From Amanita rubescens (lineage: Eukaryota; Basidiomycota; Agaricomycetes; Agaricales; Amanitaceae): a DNA stretch of 45,285 nt. Shown in pieces: positions 1 through 7,874 of this stretch. The stretch covers positions 1 through 45,285 of the forward strand of contig WION01000425.1 in NCBI GenBank assembly GCA_015039365.1. The letters run 5' to 3'. Each line of letters starts with the position of its first letter. The stretch's first letter is position 1. The notes under the pieces were generated by a model. It was not told the origin of the DNA and searched no databases. It was given only the letters and a program-made list of their open reading frames with translations. The position numbers and the translations under genes are program-made.

Positions 1-918
1 ATGCGGGTAGGTGATAAGACTGGCGATACACTTTGCCGTTCCTGCGCTGCCAAGCAGACTGAACCAATGTCCAATGCTACCATGGTCTTCCGCACTTGCC
101 GTGAGCCGTTTGAGACGCTCGTACAGCACCCACTGGATTGTTCCTTCTGTAACGCCGAGGTAACTGGCACTGAGACCTTTGTAAAACCCTCGAATACCAT
201 CCTCCCGGAAGATTTGCTTGATCATACGCAAGCCCCCCCAAGAGTCTGAGCATGTGCCAGTGATTTCCGTGGCCCTGCAGCCTCTACAGCGAGCTGCAAC
301 CTAGTCTTAACAACCCAAATAGGATTTGTGCAGTTCCAGTGCAGATACCCGCGACGCAGCAGCGGCGAGGTGGACATAGGAATTTTCGACTCCGTGGTTG
401 AAGTTGTTGGCAATGATTTGTTTTCCATTACCATATGCAAAAAAGTTGATGGACCGGGCGGGAATAACACCGACCATGGTGGCTCCGAGACCTTTAAATA
501 GAGCGTGAGGTGATTCGTGGACGTAGATATCCCTGTGGAGGGGTACGGGTAGAGTCGGAGTCCGTTTGGAATCGAGTACATCTGTCTCACCGTAGAATGT
601 GACCTGTCTCAACAAAATGCCATAGAAGACCACCCACGCGAGGGGCAGCAACGACCGTCGCGGTGCCATTCATGCCCGTTCTGACGAAGCCTGCTGTTTC
701 TCCCGCTCCTGCTCTGAACAAATCGGACTGGAGGCGCGTTTTGACGACATCGAATGGTGAGGTGACGATTGCACCGCACATTCCTCCAAGTCTGCAGAGC
801 AGTCAATTGGTTGCTCATGAAGACAGCTAAAACAAGCTCACCCTCCAGCAACAAAATGTCGCCATGAATTGGCTGGTAACCATGAAATGGAGGACTTGGC
901 CGTTGCAGCGTCAGCCAT
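1..918 (-). CDS. RIM2: Mitochondrial carrier, Rim2/SLC25A33-36-like (partial at left edge)
   Basis: Family role: imports pyrimidine (deoxy)nucleotides across the inner mitochondrial membrane to support mtDNA and RNA synthesis. Three exons can be read: 842-918 (start ATG at 918, beginning MADAATAKSS), 591-791, and 532 down to the window edge. The introns, 792-841 and 533-590, have GT..AG ends and correct phase. Visible family marks are PFDVVKTRLQSD (first carrier signature), TNPIWVVKTRLQL (second signature), GLSASYLG and EGTIQWVLYE, the last two typical of the Rim2 branch. The third repeat is cut at the edge just after ITYPH. Three 1-nt frame breaks are needed to keep the conserved frame: near 353, near 330, and in the run of seven C at 233-239. 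They could be assembly indels or real decay. The family assignment is firm; whether the gene is functional is not. Confidence 0.88.
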
Positions 919-1153
919 AGCAGGAGAGTAAAAAACGGTGTCACGTGCACGTGACGTGACGTCATGTTTGGTTCTCGACTCGGACTCCAGTAGAACCCTC
1001 CGCTAAAAAAGCAAAGTTTTCCCACAACAAGAACCCGGAGAACGCAATGGACGAGGACGATGCCCATGCCTGACTGCCCCTTCGGCCTTGTTGGCCCTCC
1101 CCCGACTGGCTCCCCTAACGGGAACCCTAATTAAAAAATTTCAGATACAACTA
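919..1153. other. 5' flank of the carrier gene
   Basis: Upstream flank of the minus-strand carrier. Apart from the E-box/CRE cluster I see only a pyrimidine-rich GC stretch (about 1065-1130), then A/T runs leading to the left end of the TIR element. No additional gene is supported. Confidence 0.4.
942..964 (-). promoter_or_regulatory. Tandem E-boxes plus CRE palindrome upstream of the carrier gene
   Basis: Two abutting CACGTG hexamers (942-947, 948-953) are followed by a perfect TGACGTCA palindrome (957-964). All lie 24-46 nt upstream of the carrier ATG at 918. CACGTG is a bHLH site (Cbf1/Pho4 type) and TGACGTCA a bZIP/CRE site. Function is inferred from motif and position only. Confidence 0.5.
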
Positions 1154-1376
1154 CATCAGCAAATTGTCAAATTCGGCTTTGGGCCCTTTCACTTTTGAGG
1201 GCCCACTTTTCTCACTTTCACCTACAGGATTTGAGCTTTTGTAACTTTGACTTTAGTTGAGATTCACTTTAGTGGCTTTGGTACTTTGACTAGTTTACTT
1301 TAACTTTAGCTACATAAACTTTGTAATGATGTACTTGTAACCTTTGTAACGTGTGGTGGTTATGTGGATCAAGATG

Positions 1377-1457
1377 AAAAAATAGTGTTACAATCGAGGA
1401 TCGAACCCGCAGCTATTGGTGAGCCAACACGCGCGTAAACCACTGAGCCATAACGGC
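1377..1457 (-). ncRNA. tRNA-like Pol III unit (tRNA gene relic or SINE head)
   Basis: On the minus strand there is an A-box-like TGGCTCAGTGG (1450-1440) and a B-box-like GGTTCGATCC (1407-1398), spaced as in a tRNA gene. A run of six T (1382-1377) follows as a possible Pol III terminator. The acceptor stem does not close (5' GTGCCGT has no matching 3' strand), so this is not an intact tRNA. It is more likely a tRNA-derived SINE head or decayed tRNA. I could not define SINE ends. Confidence 0.45.
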
Positions 1458-2083
1458 ACTTATAACTCTGACCTACTAATTTCTAATATACCCCAAACAG
1501 GCTGGTGGCCCAACACTTCTGGCTCCAGACCAACCCACCTATCCACCCCCTTTACCAAAGAATGTCGCACATTCAGCCACACACTCATCTAAATTCCCGC
1601 AGCGTTGTGCATGCTGTCGCGAGTCACAACAAAAAACTCAAAGTCCATTATTTGTGGATGTTTATCACTTGCCTTCACCATCGCCTCGTCGCATACCTCC
1701 CAATGCTCACTCGATACGCTCAGTGTGAATACCACTCACGCTGAGTTCTCAAGCTCCCAGGAAATTACCCATTATGAGGTACGGACTGTCAACTATATTC
1801 GTCGCCTTCTATTTCTAACCAGACCCACACATCTTCGAGTGTCGTCACCGAGTCAAAGACCGTACATCGTCGACAACTACTACGTGCATCAAGCGCTTGT
1901 GCCCAACCTTATCCTAGCAGTCATGATGATGAGGTATGTCGACTATATGCGCATATCTGGCTGCTCGAATAACATCCGCCCTCCACCAAAAATGGCTGGT
2001 GTTGTACTCAGTACTATTGAACTCGCACCGTTGCGCCCACCCGCTCGCATGCATATGTAAGTCCGCACGTTTTCACCTTCACA

Positions 2084-2410
2084 ATGGCTCATTCGTATAT
2101 ATATGTGCCTCGTTTATGAATCCTCAGCGCTCAAAACTCATCTGGAGTCGCATGGAACAGATCGATAAAGCGTACGAAGCGCAAAACTCACAAGAAGGTC
2201 GTCGAATACCGTACCATCCTCTTTTCGGATACGATCAAGGCCAAGTTCAACGAGAAGACATGGGAGTCAATTCTTGCCGAAGCACGAAAGTTCGCAAGAG
2301 CAGCCGCTGCGAAGACCGCCGGAAAGAACCAGAAGAGCAACAGAGGAAAAGAAATCGAAATAATGGAAGAGCCTAGAACGAAATTTGTCGTGGCATCGGA
2401 TTCAGAGTAG
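2084..2410 (+). CDS. Small spliced hypothetical protein, 86 aa
   Basis: Not recognised. Exon 1 is 2084-2094 (ATG in a good context, cacaATGGC) and exon 2 is 2161-2410, separated by a 66-nt GT..AG intron (2095-2160) that keeps frame. The product begins MAHSSIKRTKRKTHKKVVEY and is strongly basic at the N terminus. A helical alanine/lysine-rich middle (ILAEARKFARAAAAK) follows, then an acidic tail ending VVASDSE. Codon use across exon 2 looks coding and the frame is open for 83 codons. An alternative donor at 2057 (GTAAGT) with ATG at 2049 would also keep frame and changes only the first three residues. It lies inside the TA-flanked TIR element, so it may be cargo or a gene fragment. No domain is assigned. 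Confidence 0.4.
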
Positions 2411-2970
2411 TTCGAGGCAGTAGGCACTCTCTTAACCTTCGTCTTGCGTTGCGCGTGATACTAACTTCCATCTTTAGTTCAATTACGCTCCGGAAAAGTC
2501 CAGTTCACATTCTCTTTTCTATGCCGTACTGAATTATATTCGCTAGATGTGAACGCATTACTTTTTCAACTTCTACGCATTCGGCAGCCTCAAGATTCAT
2601 CGCTTTTATACTTCTACACCCAAGTGACTCTTTCCTGACGCCGGCGTGTCACACGGACCATCGTTTACTCAACCGCATGCACCTGTCTCGCTGTATATGC
2701 TTTTCTGACTCCCGAGGAGTATCGCTTGCTTGTTTCTGGACTGTATGAACTCTTAACTGGCCTGCTTCGCTTTCTATGATACCATGCTCTATTCTAAGCA
2801 TTCCCTAATCGTGTCCACTGTCGCTAGCTTTTAAAATAATAAAATTGTTGCTTTAAAACTTTCTCCACTTTCAAAAGTGATAAAAGTCGAAAATCTACTT
2901 TCGAAAGGGGCGAAAGTGGTCTAATTTCCTTTCAAAAGAAAAAAGACCTTCCTTTTGAAAGTGATCCCCA

Positions 2971-3024
2971 CTTTCACCACTTTCACCACTTTCGCACTTT
3001 TGAAAGTGGTGAAAGTGGTGAAAG
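2971..3024. repeat. Perfect 23-bp hairpin, 8-nt loop
   Basis: Arms 2971-2993 and 3002-3024 are exact reverse complements built from CTTTCAC/GTGAAAG units, with loop 2994-3001 (GCACTTTT). It sits immediately inside the right terminal repeat of the TIR element, the usual place for transposase-binding subterminal repeats. Confidence 0.85.
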
Positions 3025-3048
3025 CCGGACTTGACAATTTGCTGATGT

Positions 3049-3282
3049 AATACTGGCAATCCCATCACACAGTGGACTGCCCTTTGCTCTGGCTTAATTG
3101 ACATGATCACTGGCCCAGTCCTCCATGGCAAAGCCTGTGATGACCCCTCTGTCCTTGATGCCTGTGCCAATGCCAAAATCCACAAACAACTTGGTAGAAC
3201 TGCTAACACTCATGCCTGGCAAAAGAACTTCATTGAAGACCAACCCCCCTACCCTCAGCCTGACCCCTCCACCATCCCTTGA
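3049..3282 (+). pseudogene. Unrecognised coding-like fragment
   Basis: An open frame begins at the right end of the TIR element and runs about 77 codons to a TGA at 3280, with even amino-acid composition (for example DDPSVLDACANAKIHKQLG). It has no start codon near its left end and no recognisable domain. It could be an exon or relic of a gene interrupted by the element on its left. I do not assign a function. Confidence 0.25.
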
Positions 3283-4287
3283 CAGCACCCTCGCAAACTA
3301 CCTCCAGGCTTCCAAAGTGCTCCATTGTCTTCTCAGATATGTTTGCTATGATGGTCCATATCGGACAAAATTTGTTGCAGGTTGAAAATAGAGAGTGATC
3401 ATGACTGTTCATTGTGAACAGCTGTGTACTGGCATGAATTGCAGTGTACTGGCATGAATCATCATTCACATGCCAAACTGTGAACGTGAACCATCGTGAT
3501 CACGATCAGCTGACATAAGATTCCCACAACTCAGCTCAACATGGGGAATTTGCCATGAGTTCTGAATTGACTTGACATCTTAACAGTTATTGCGTGAGAT
3601 TGAACGGCGTTGGCGCATGGGAAATGATGAGTAAGCAATCAAAAAGAATGCTAGCCAAATGGGGAAGGACCGGTGATCACTGAACGTTGGAGTTCCGCCT
3701 GCTCCCCCACCCTTTTCTTCCTCTTTTATTTTATACCCTTCCCTGTGCTTCCGTGGATGTGTGCCGGCCCCGGCCCCGTCACCCAACAACATGTAGCAAT
3801 GTTAGATATATCAATGCAAAGCTGTTATTAATAAAACTACTAGTATATGTAAAATTTAATCACTGCTTCTGGCAATGCTACACTACTAAGATGTTGAGGG
3901 AGGGGAGCAGGAGGCTGAGGGCCCAGGGGGCCAGCTGGCCAAGCCAGGTTGAATTGGGCCAGCTATAATAAGTACAATAAGTGGGCGGGGAATAGGGCAA
4001 TAAGTGCCCAGAACCACTTATTGCCGGTTCAAAAGGACAGGGTGGTTCTACTGAGCCAGCCAACATTCTTTTGAGCTGGCCAGCCAGTGGGCTGGCACCA
4101 TCAACGTCGCTTAGCAGCCTAGCCGATGCTTGGCGTTGATGCGATCAGCGTGCCTCTCGTCGGGCCATGGACCTGGCCCAGTCAGTTGTAGTGTGCTCAT
4201 CCGAGTGTGTGTAGTAGCCCCTCGCCTGGGGGGGCTGGTAGCTGGGTGAAAACAATGCAAAAAATATGAAATTTTTACTACACATAT
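3283..4287. other. Non-coding, repeat-like intergenic DNA
   Basis: No convincing gene. 3420-3530 repeats TACTGGCATGAAT and short palindromes around CGTGATCACG. 3920-4100 is rich in self-complementary GCCAGCTGGCC / AATAAGTG segments, suggesting a decayed MITE whose ends I cannot fix. Confidence 0.3.
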
Positions 4288-4289
4288 TA

Positions 4290-4964
4290 CATCAGCGAAC
4301 CTACAAAAAAACTTATGAACTTATTGGATAAAGAACATTAGTTGCCATTAGTTATCCAGGGTGTCTGACCTACAGATATCTTGTGCATAATTCATATCCA
4401 GGCATGTCTAGTGTATCAATCCCCCAGGTCAATAGTCATCAAGTCATAAAGCAAGGATGTTGTTAAGTTTATAGTTGGGGTCAGTTACCCAAAGTCTCTT
4501 GGGATGAGTATTGGCATTGTCCATGAGTCTGTGAGGTACCCCTAGTTCTCTTTGTATGTTTGTCCATGAGTTCATAAGATACCATAAGTTTCTATTAGTC
4601 TCCATCAGTTCCTTTGTAGGTCTGTCAATGGGTTCAGAAGTCTCCATCAGTTCCTTGGTAGATTTGTCAATAGGTTTACTAAGCTACCACAAAGGTTTGT
4701 CAATAAGTGTATAACTTCATAAGATGCCAAGTCTAGAAGTTTATAAGTCCAGAAGATGCCATAAGTCCCCATAAGTTACCATAAGTTACCATAAGTGGCA
4801 AGTCCATAAGTTTAGAAGTTACCATAAATGGCAAGTCCATAAGTTCATAAGTTGCCATAAGTTGCCATAAGTTTAGAAGTTACCATAAATGGCAAGTCCA
4901 TAAGTTCATAAGTTGCCATAAGTTGCCATAAGTTCCCACAAGTTTTTTCGCAGATTCGCTGATG
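4290..4964. mobile_element. MITE with 28-bp TIRs and TA target duplication
   Basis: Left end CATCAGCGAACCTAC and right end (reverse strand) CATCAGCGAATCTGC. About 28 nt match with four differences, all transitions. TA flanks both sides (4288-4289 and 4965-4966). The 675-bp interior has no ORF and consists mostly of degenerate CATAAGTT/CCATAAGT repeats. Its ends share CATCAGC(A/G)AA with the 1156-3047 element, so both probably use the same transposase family. Confidence 0.7.
4808..4929. repeat. Tandem repeat, two identical 61-bp copies
   Basis: 4808-4868 and 4869-4929 are identical base for base, unit starting AAGTTTAGAAGTTACC. They lie inside the MITE and grade outward into looser CCATAAGTT repeats. 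Perfect identity implies recent duplication or array homogenisation. Confidence 0.9.
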
Positions 4965-4966
4965 TA

Positions 4967-5833
4967 TAAGTGATGTACAAGTAGTAGTAGTAATGCCACA
5001 GGGACCCCCAGCTCCCAGCCAAACTAACTCCCTACTTCACAAGTTGAACATCACACTCCCACCACCGAGTAGAGCAACAACTGGGGAGACAAAGGGGGTA
5101 GCAGGGGACACATCAACGCATTGGACGGCAGGCGCCATAAGCGAAAGGGTCGCCACCCCAACCCTGATCGGCAACATCTGCGACGTGCCGAAAAGAACCG
5201 CCGAGGTTCAATTCACCCGAAAAAGTCATAGTTATCCAACTATCTGAATCAGTGAATGGACGTGACACCAATTCTGAGTGAATCTAGCAACTGATGCTAC
5301 AGATCTGACCCCAAATGTGGGGAGGCCCTGTGTGGATGTAATGCACCTGAATCCCTCTCTATCTCAACCGCACCCGGCCAGCTTTGCCTGGGTGAGACCG
5401 AAACTGAAGCAGCAAGTGCCCTTTGATCTCACCTAACTTGGACCTCCAACGACTCACCCCCTCTTATTGAGAGCCACGATTGCCGATAATGGAGGACTAC
5501 CTAGTCGACAACACAACTGCTTTGGTCCCTCCCCCACAACCCTCTCCAGGACACGGCAATTCATGATGAACAGCCGTATCACTCTCAAATTTCTATATAC
5601 AAGTGGATTTTGTCTGTATGTGCCACAAAATTGGACAATTGCTTCTTTAGTCCTCGAAATTCTCATGATCTTGACAAATCATCATGAATTGTGATTAATC
5701 AATCATGAATGGCAATGAATGGAACAGATTCACCATGGACATATCATGATTGTCTTTTTTCTCTTTTATTATGCCCCCATGAATCATCATGAACCAATCA
5801 TGGACCATGATGATTCATGATATGGATGAAATT
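4967..5833. other. Non-coding intergenic DNA with ATGATTCATGAT-type palindromes
   Basis: An 84-codon frame at 4993-5247 has biased composition and no recognisable motif, so I do not call it. 5650-5830 is dense in short inverted CATGAT/ATCATG units (for example around 5690-5710 and 5770-5825), resembling a decayed foldback or MITE. Nothing else is supported. Confidence 0.3.
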
Positions 5834-6188
5834 TGTAATGGCGGTCAACACTTAGGCTGGGTAGTGGCAGCATATAAGTGGAAGAACGATATTAGGTTCC
5901 AAGGTTAAGCGGTGAGCGAAAGGTGGGAAGGTAATAGAGGTTCAGACTCTGAGGGTTATTCGGAGTATGCAGTAGATTGCTAAAGCTGGGGAAATACAGC
6001 GTAACTACTGGGGTTTATATACTCCTATGGTATGAGTCATATGTGGCTAATGAGTCATACATTGTATTGTACATGAGTCAGGAGGAGTAAGAAAAAGTAA
6101 GGGGGGGCTGTGTGATATGACTGGTATAGTGAGTCATATAGAGTAAGACGTAGTCCATTGTAGTAATACAAGTCCGTAATCGTAACAC
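5834..6188 (-). mobile_element. LTR (3' LTR) of a minus-strand retroelement
   Basis: On the minus strand it starts TGTTACGATTACGG at 6188 and probably ends ..CCATTACA at 5834 (355 bp, TG..CA). A purine-rich tract abuts its start (6201-6189, GAGAGGGAGATAG), as expected for a polypurine tract before a 3' LTR. A TATA box (TATATAAAC, about 6014-6022) lies downstream of four TGAGTCA sites (6033-6039, 6051-6057, 6074-6080, 6130-6136). The same arrangement occurs in the intact copia LTRs of this window, suggesting a copia-type owner. The left boundary is inferred. Confidence 0.55.
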
Positions 6189-6198
6189 TATCTCCCTC

Positions 6199-6362
6199 TC
6201 AAGAATCGTTGTCCACAACGATTTCATCCTCGGAATCACTACCAAAAATATCATGTAAGAGTTGGGTAAATGCAGGGGAGTTAGGGGTGGTGTGAGATAC
6301 CTGGTCTGTAAAGCTCAGGAGCTCTAGGTCAGCGAGCTCATCGAGACTGAGGCTATTGTCGA
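6199..6362 (-). pseudogene. pol: C-terminal end of pol of the truncated minus-strand retroelement
   Basis: An open frame on the minus strand ends in an acidic stretch (FGSDSEDEIVVDNDS) and a TGA that lies within the polypurine tract of the adjoining LTR. It is cut at 6362/6363 by the plus-strand Ty3 LTR. No conserved domain is left, so assignment as a pol tail rests on its position directly before the LTR. Confidence 0.4.
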
Positions 6363-6792
6363 TGTTACAAACGTACGTCATGGCTTATCATTTGCTTTTC
6401 TTATCACCTTTGTTATCCCTCCTATGTCATTGTTTGCATATGCATTCCTTCTGGAATATTCATCGTTTATCATATGCTACTTCATTTTATCACATGCATG
6501 TCGATTATCACATGTAAACCGTTTCATTATCACATGTGACCGTTTCGTTATCACATGCATTCTTACTTACTATATTTGTGTATATACCTTGTACTATATA
6601 AGACACGCAAATATACGACTAGACTTCAGTCTAGTTTTAACAGTCAAAATCTGTCTCGTTATTTTCTAAGCTCCCTTGAGGACTTATCCGATAACACTCT
6701 TAATCTTTGAACGTTCTTAAGTGCCGGAATTCCCTTGAGGAACCTACGGTATCTGATAGGCTTGACTTATCAGTGAACGAACAAACGTAACA
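6363..6792 (+). mobile_element. 5' LTR of Ty3/gypsy element 1
   Basis: It starts TGTTACAAACGTACG and ends ACAAACGTAACA, giving matching inverted ends (TGTTAC..GTAACA), 430 bp. It contains an upstream repeat array and TATA box (6487-6602) and is followed within 2 nt by a primer-binding site complementary to the LTR itself. A gag-like frame follows. The 5 bp on its left are GTCGA. No second copy of this LTR was seen in the window, so the element's 3' end is missing. Confidence 0.6.
6487..6602 (+). promoter_or_regulatory. Ty3-1 LTR promoter: four TTATCACATG repeats and TATA box
   Basis: TTATCACATG occurs at 6487, 6505, 6527 and 6548 (spacings 18, 22, 21), followed by TATATAAG at 6595-6602. The predicted start at about 6625-6630 coincides with the inverted repeat ACTAGACT/AGTCTAGT (6618-6625, 6628-6635). 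Spacing near two helical turns suggests one factor bound on one face. Confidence 0.5.
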
Positions 6793-6793
6793 A

Positions 6794-6805
6794 TAAAACT
6801 AGACT
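6794..6805 (+). other. Primer-binding site complementary to the element's own 5' mRNA end
   Basis: The 12 nt TAAAACTAGACT just after the LTR are the exact reverse complement of AGTCTAGTTTTA at 6628-6639. That stretch begins 33 nt past the start of the TATA box and so lies at the expected mRNA 5' end. This is the layout of self-primed Tf1/sushi-type Ty3 elements. The mechanism is inferred; the complementarity is seen. Confidence 0.55.
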
Positions 6806-6842
6806 CCTCTCCGAGCACGACAGCTTTAAATTTTAATGCTCT

Positions 6843-7469
6843 CACCTCCCCTTATTCACCATTGCTCCACGACAATCTAAAAGTACCCCTCCGAATAACG
6901 CCAAAAGAAACCCTGTTGATAATTGATATTATCTCAACGAACACTCCGTTCATTGGGATAAACAAGAAAACGGTTGGTGTTATACCGCTTCAGGAAAACC
7001 CGTACCAGGTCATCAGTTTTGGGTAAAACAAAAACTCGGTAGACCACCAAATCAATCCTTTGCATTTGAAGGAGGATTATACCTAAACGAACGAAAGCTT
7101 AATTTCGACCAAAAGAATAGACATTGGTACGCCACTGAATTGGAAACAGGAGAAGAAGCGTACTATATCAGAGACGAATATTTTGAAGGAGAACCCTTCT
7201 TAGGAGGAAAAGAGGAGTTATCATGAACCGCGCTACAACGTTGGAAGAAAGTGAACGAACCAGAAACCGTAACCACTAGTCAAGAAACTCCCGTCGCATC
7301 ACCACAAGTTCATTACAGAGAAAGCGCCGAACCATCAGGAGAGTCCGATAAAGAAGACGATAAAGACCCTTTCTCTGAACAAGAGAAAGAAGAAGAATCC
7401 CAGGGAAAACTCGAATACGCACCTGGAACCGAAGACGTTGTTATACTATCATTGGGTAGGTGTTTGAAA
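6843..7469 (+). pseudogene. gag: Leader/gag-type ORF at the 5' end of Ty3 element 1
   Basis: A frame shortly downstream of the LTR and primer site encodes a tryptophan-rich segment (YYLNEHSVHWDKQENGWCY, then HQFWVKQKLG) and an acidic Glu/Lys-rich stretch ending near TEDVVILSLG. Two in-frame TGA codons (about 6915 and 7224) break it, both where Trp would suit the context. I infer it is the N-terminal gag-region ORF of a fungal Ty3 element, from its place after the LTR and its composition. I have not matched it to a named domain. Homology to the element is lost after about 7456, where unrelated sequence begins; the main gag resumes at 10699. Confidence 0.4.
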
Positions 7470-7874
7470 AATTTTGAAAACTTGATTCGGAAATGTGCTT
7501 GCCGGTGGATATCAGTCTCCGGATTTGGATGGGAGGTCTATTTGCTTCTTATCTACATTTCTACATAAACCAAACTGAAATAAACGAAGTATTTTGTTTG
7601 GGATTGCGCTGCCGGCGTTGCAATGTTCAAAAAGGTAGGCTTTTGAAAGTTTTGAGTCACATCAGTCACGTTTCCCGTTGTAACAACTCAAAGGAGGCTG
7701 TGTTGCGCACAACCCCCGAGTGTTTCGGCATGTGCCGAATGAGTTCGGTGGACGGGGCAGTCGCACCCAACCTCGGCCGCACTGTCGGACGATGGAACTG
7801 AAGTGGTCTAAAGGGAAGATGTATCAAAAACTAAACTACGACACATTTATATAATGTCTACCTCATGTACTACA
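7470..7874. other. Unassigned spacer inside Ty3 element 1
   Basis: No gene seen. The segment begins with GTAGGTGTTTGAAAA and has a similar GTAGGCTTTTGAAAG at about 7635, but it has no recognisable ends. It separates the broken leader ORF from the TRIM-like element. Confidence 0.25.

Larger units (their letters stand above)
1156..3047. mobile_element. TA-flanked TIR element, about 1.9 kb, non-autonomous
   Basis: The left end at 1156 reads CATCAGCAAATTGTCAA and the right end, on the opposite strand from 3047, reads the same. The terminal repeat extends to about 27 nt with two transitions, up to the CGGCTTT block. Both ends are flanked by TA (1154-1155, 3048-3049), the target duplication expected for Tc1/mariner-like elements. 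Both subterminal zones are rich in ACTTTCAC-type repeats, supporting one element rather than two unrelated MITEs. No transposase is visible. The interior holds a tRNA-like Pol III unit and a small spliced gene. The ends resemble those of the MITE at 4290-4964. Confidence 0.5.

Noticed and set aside
1505..2060. ORFs of 79 and 151 codons
   Set aside because: No motif, no supporting splice structure, and overlapping frames of equal quality; composition looks non-coding.
4993..5247. 84-codon plus ORF starting ATG
   Set aside because: No recognisable domain and no neighbouring signal; a frame of this length is expected by chance here.
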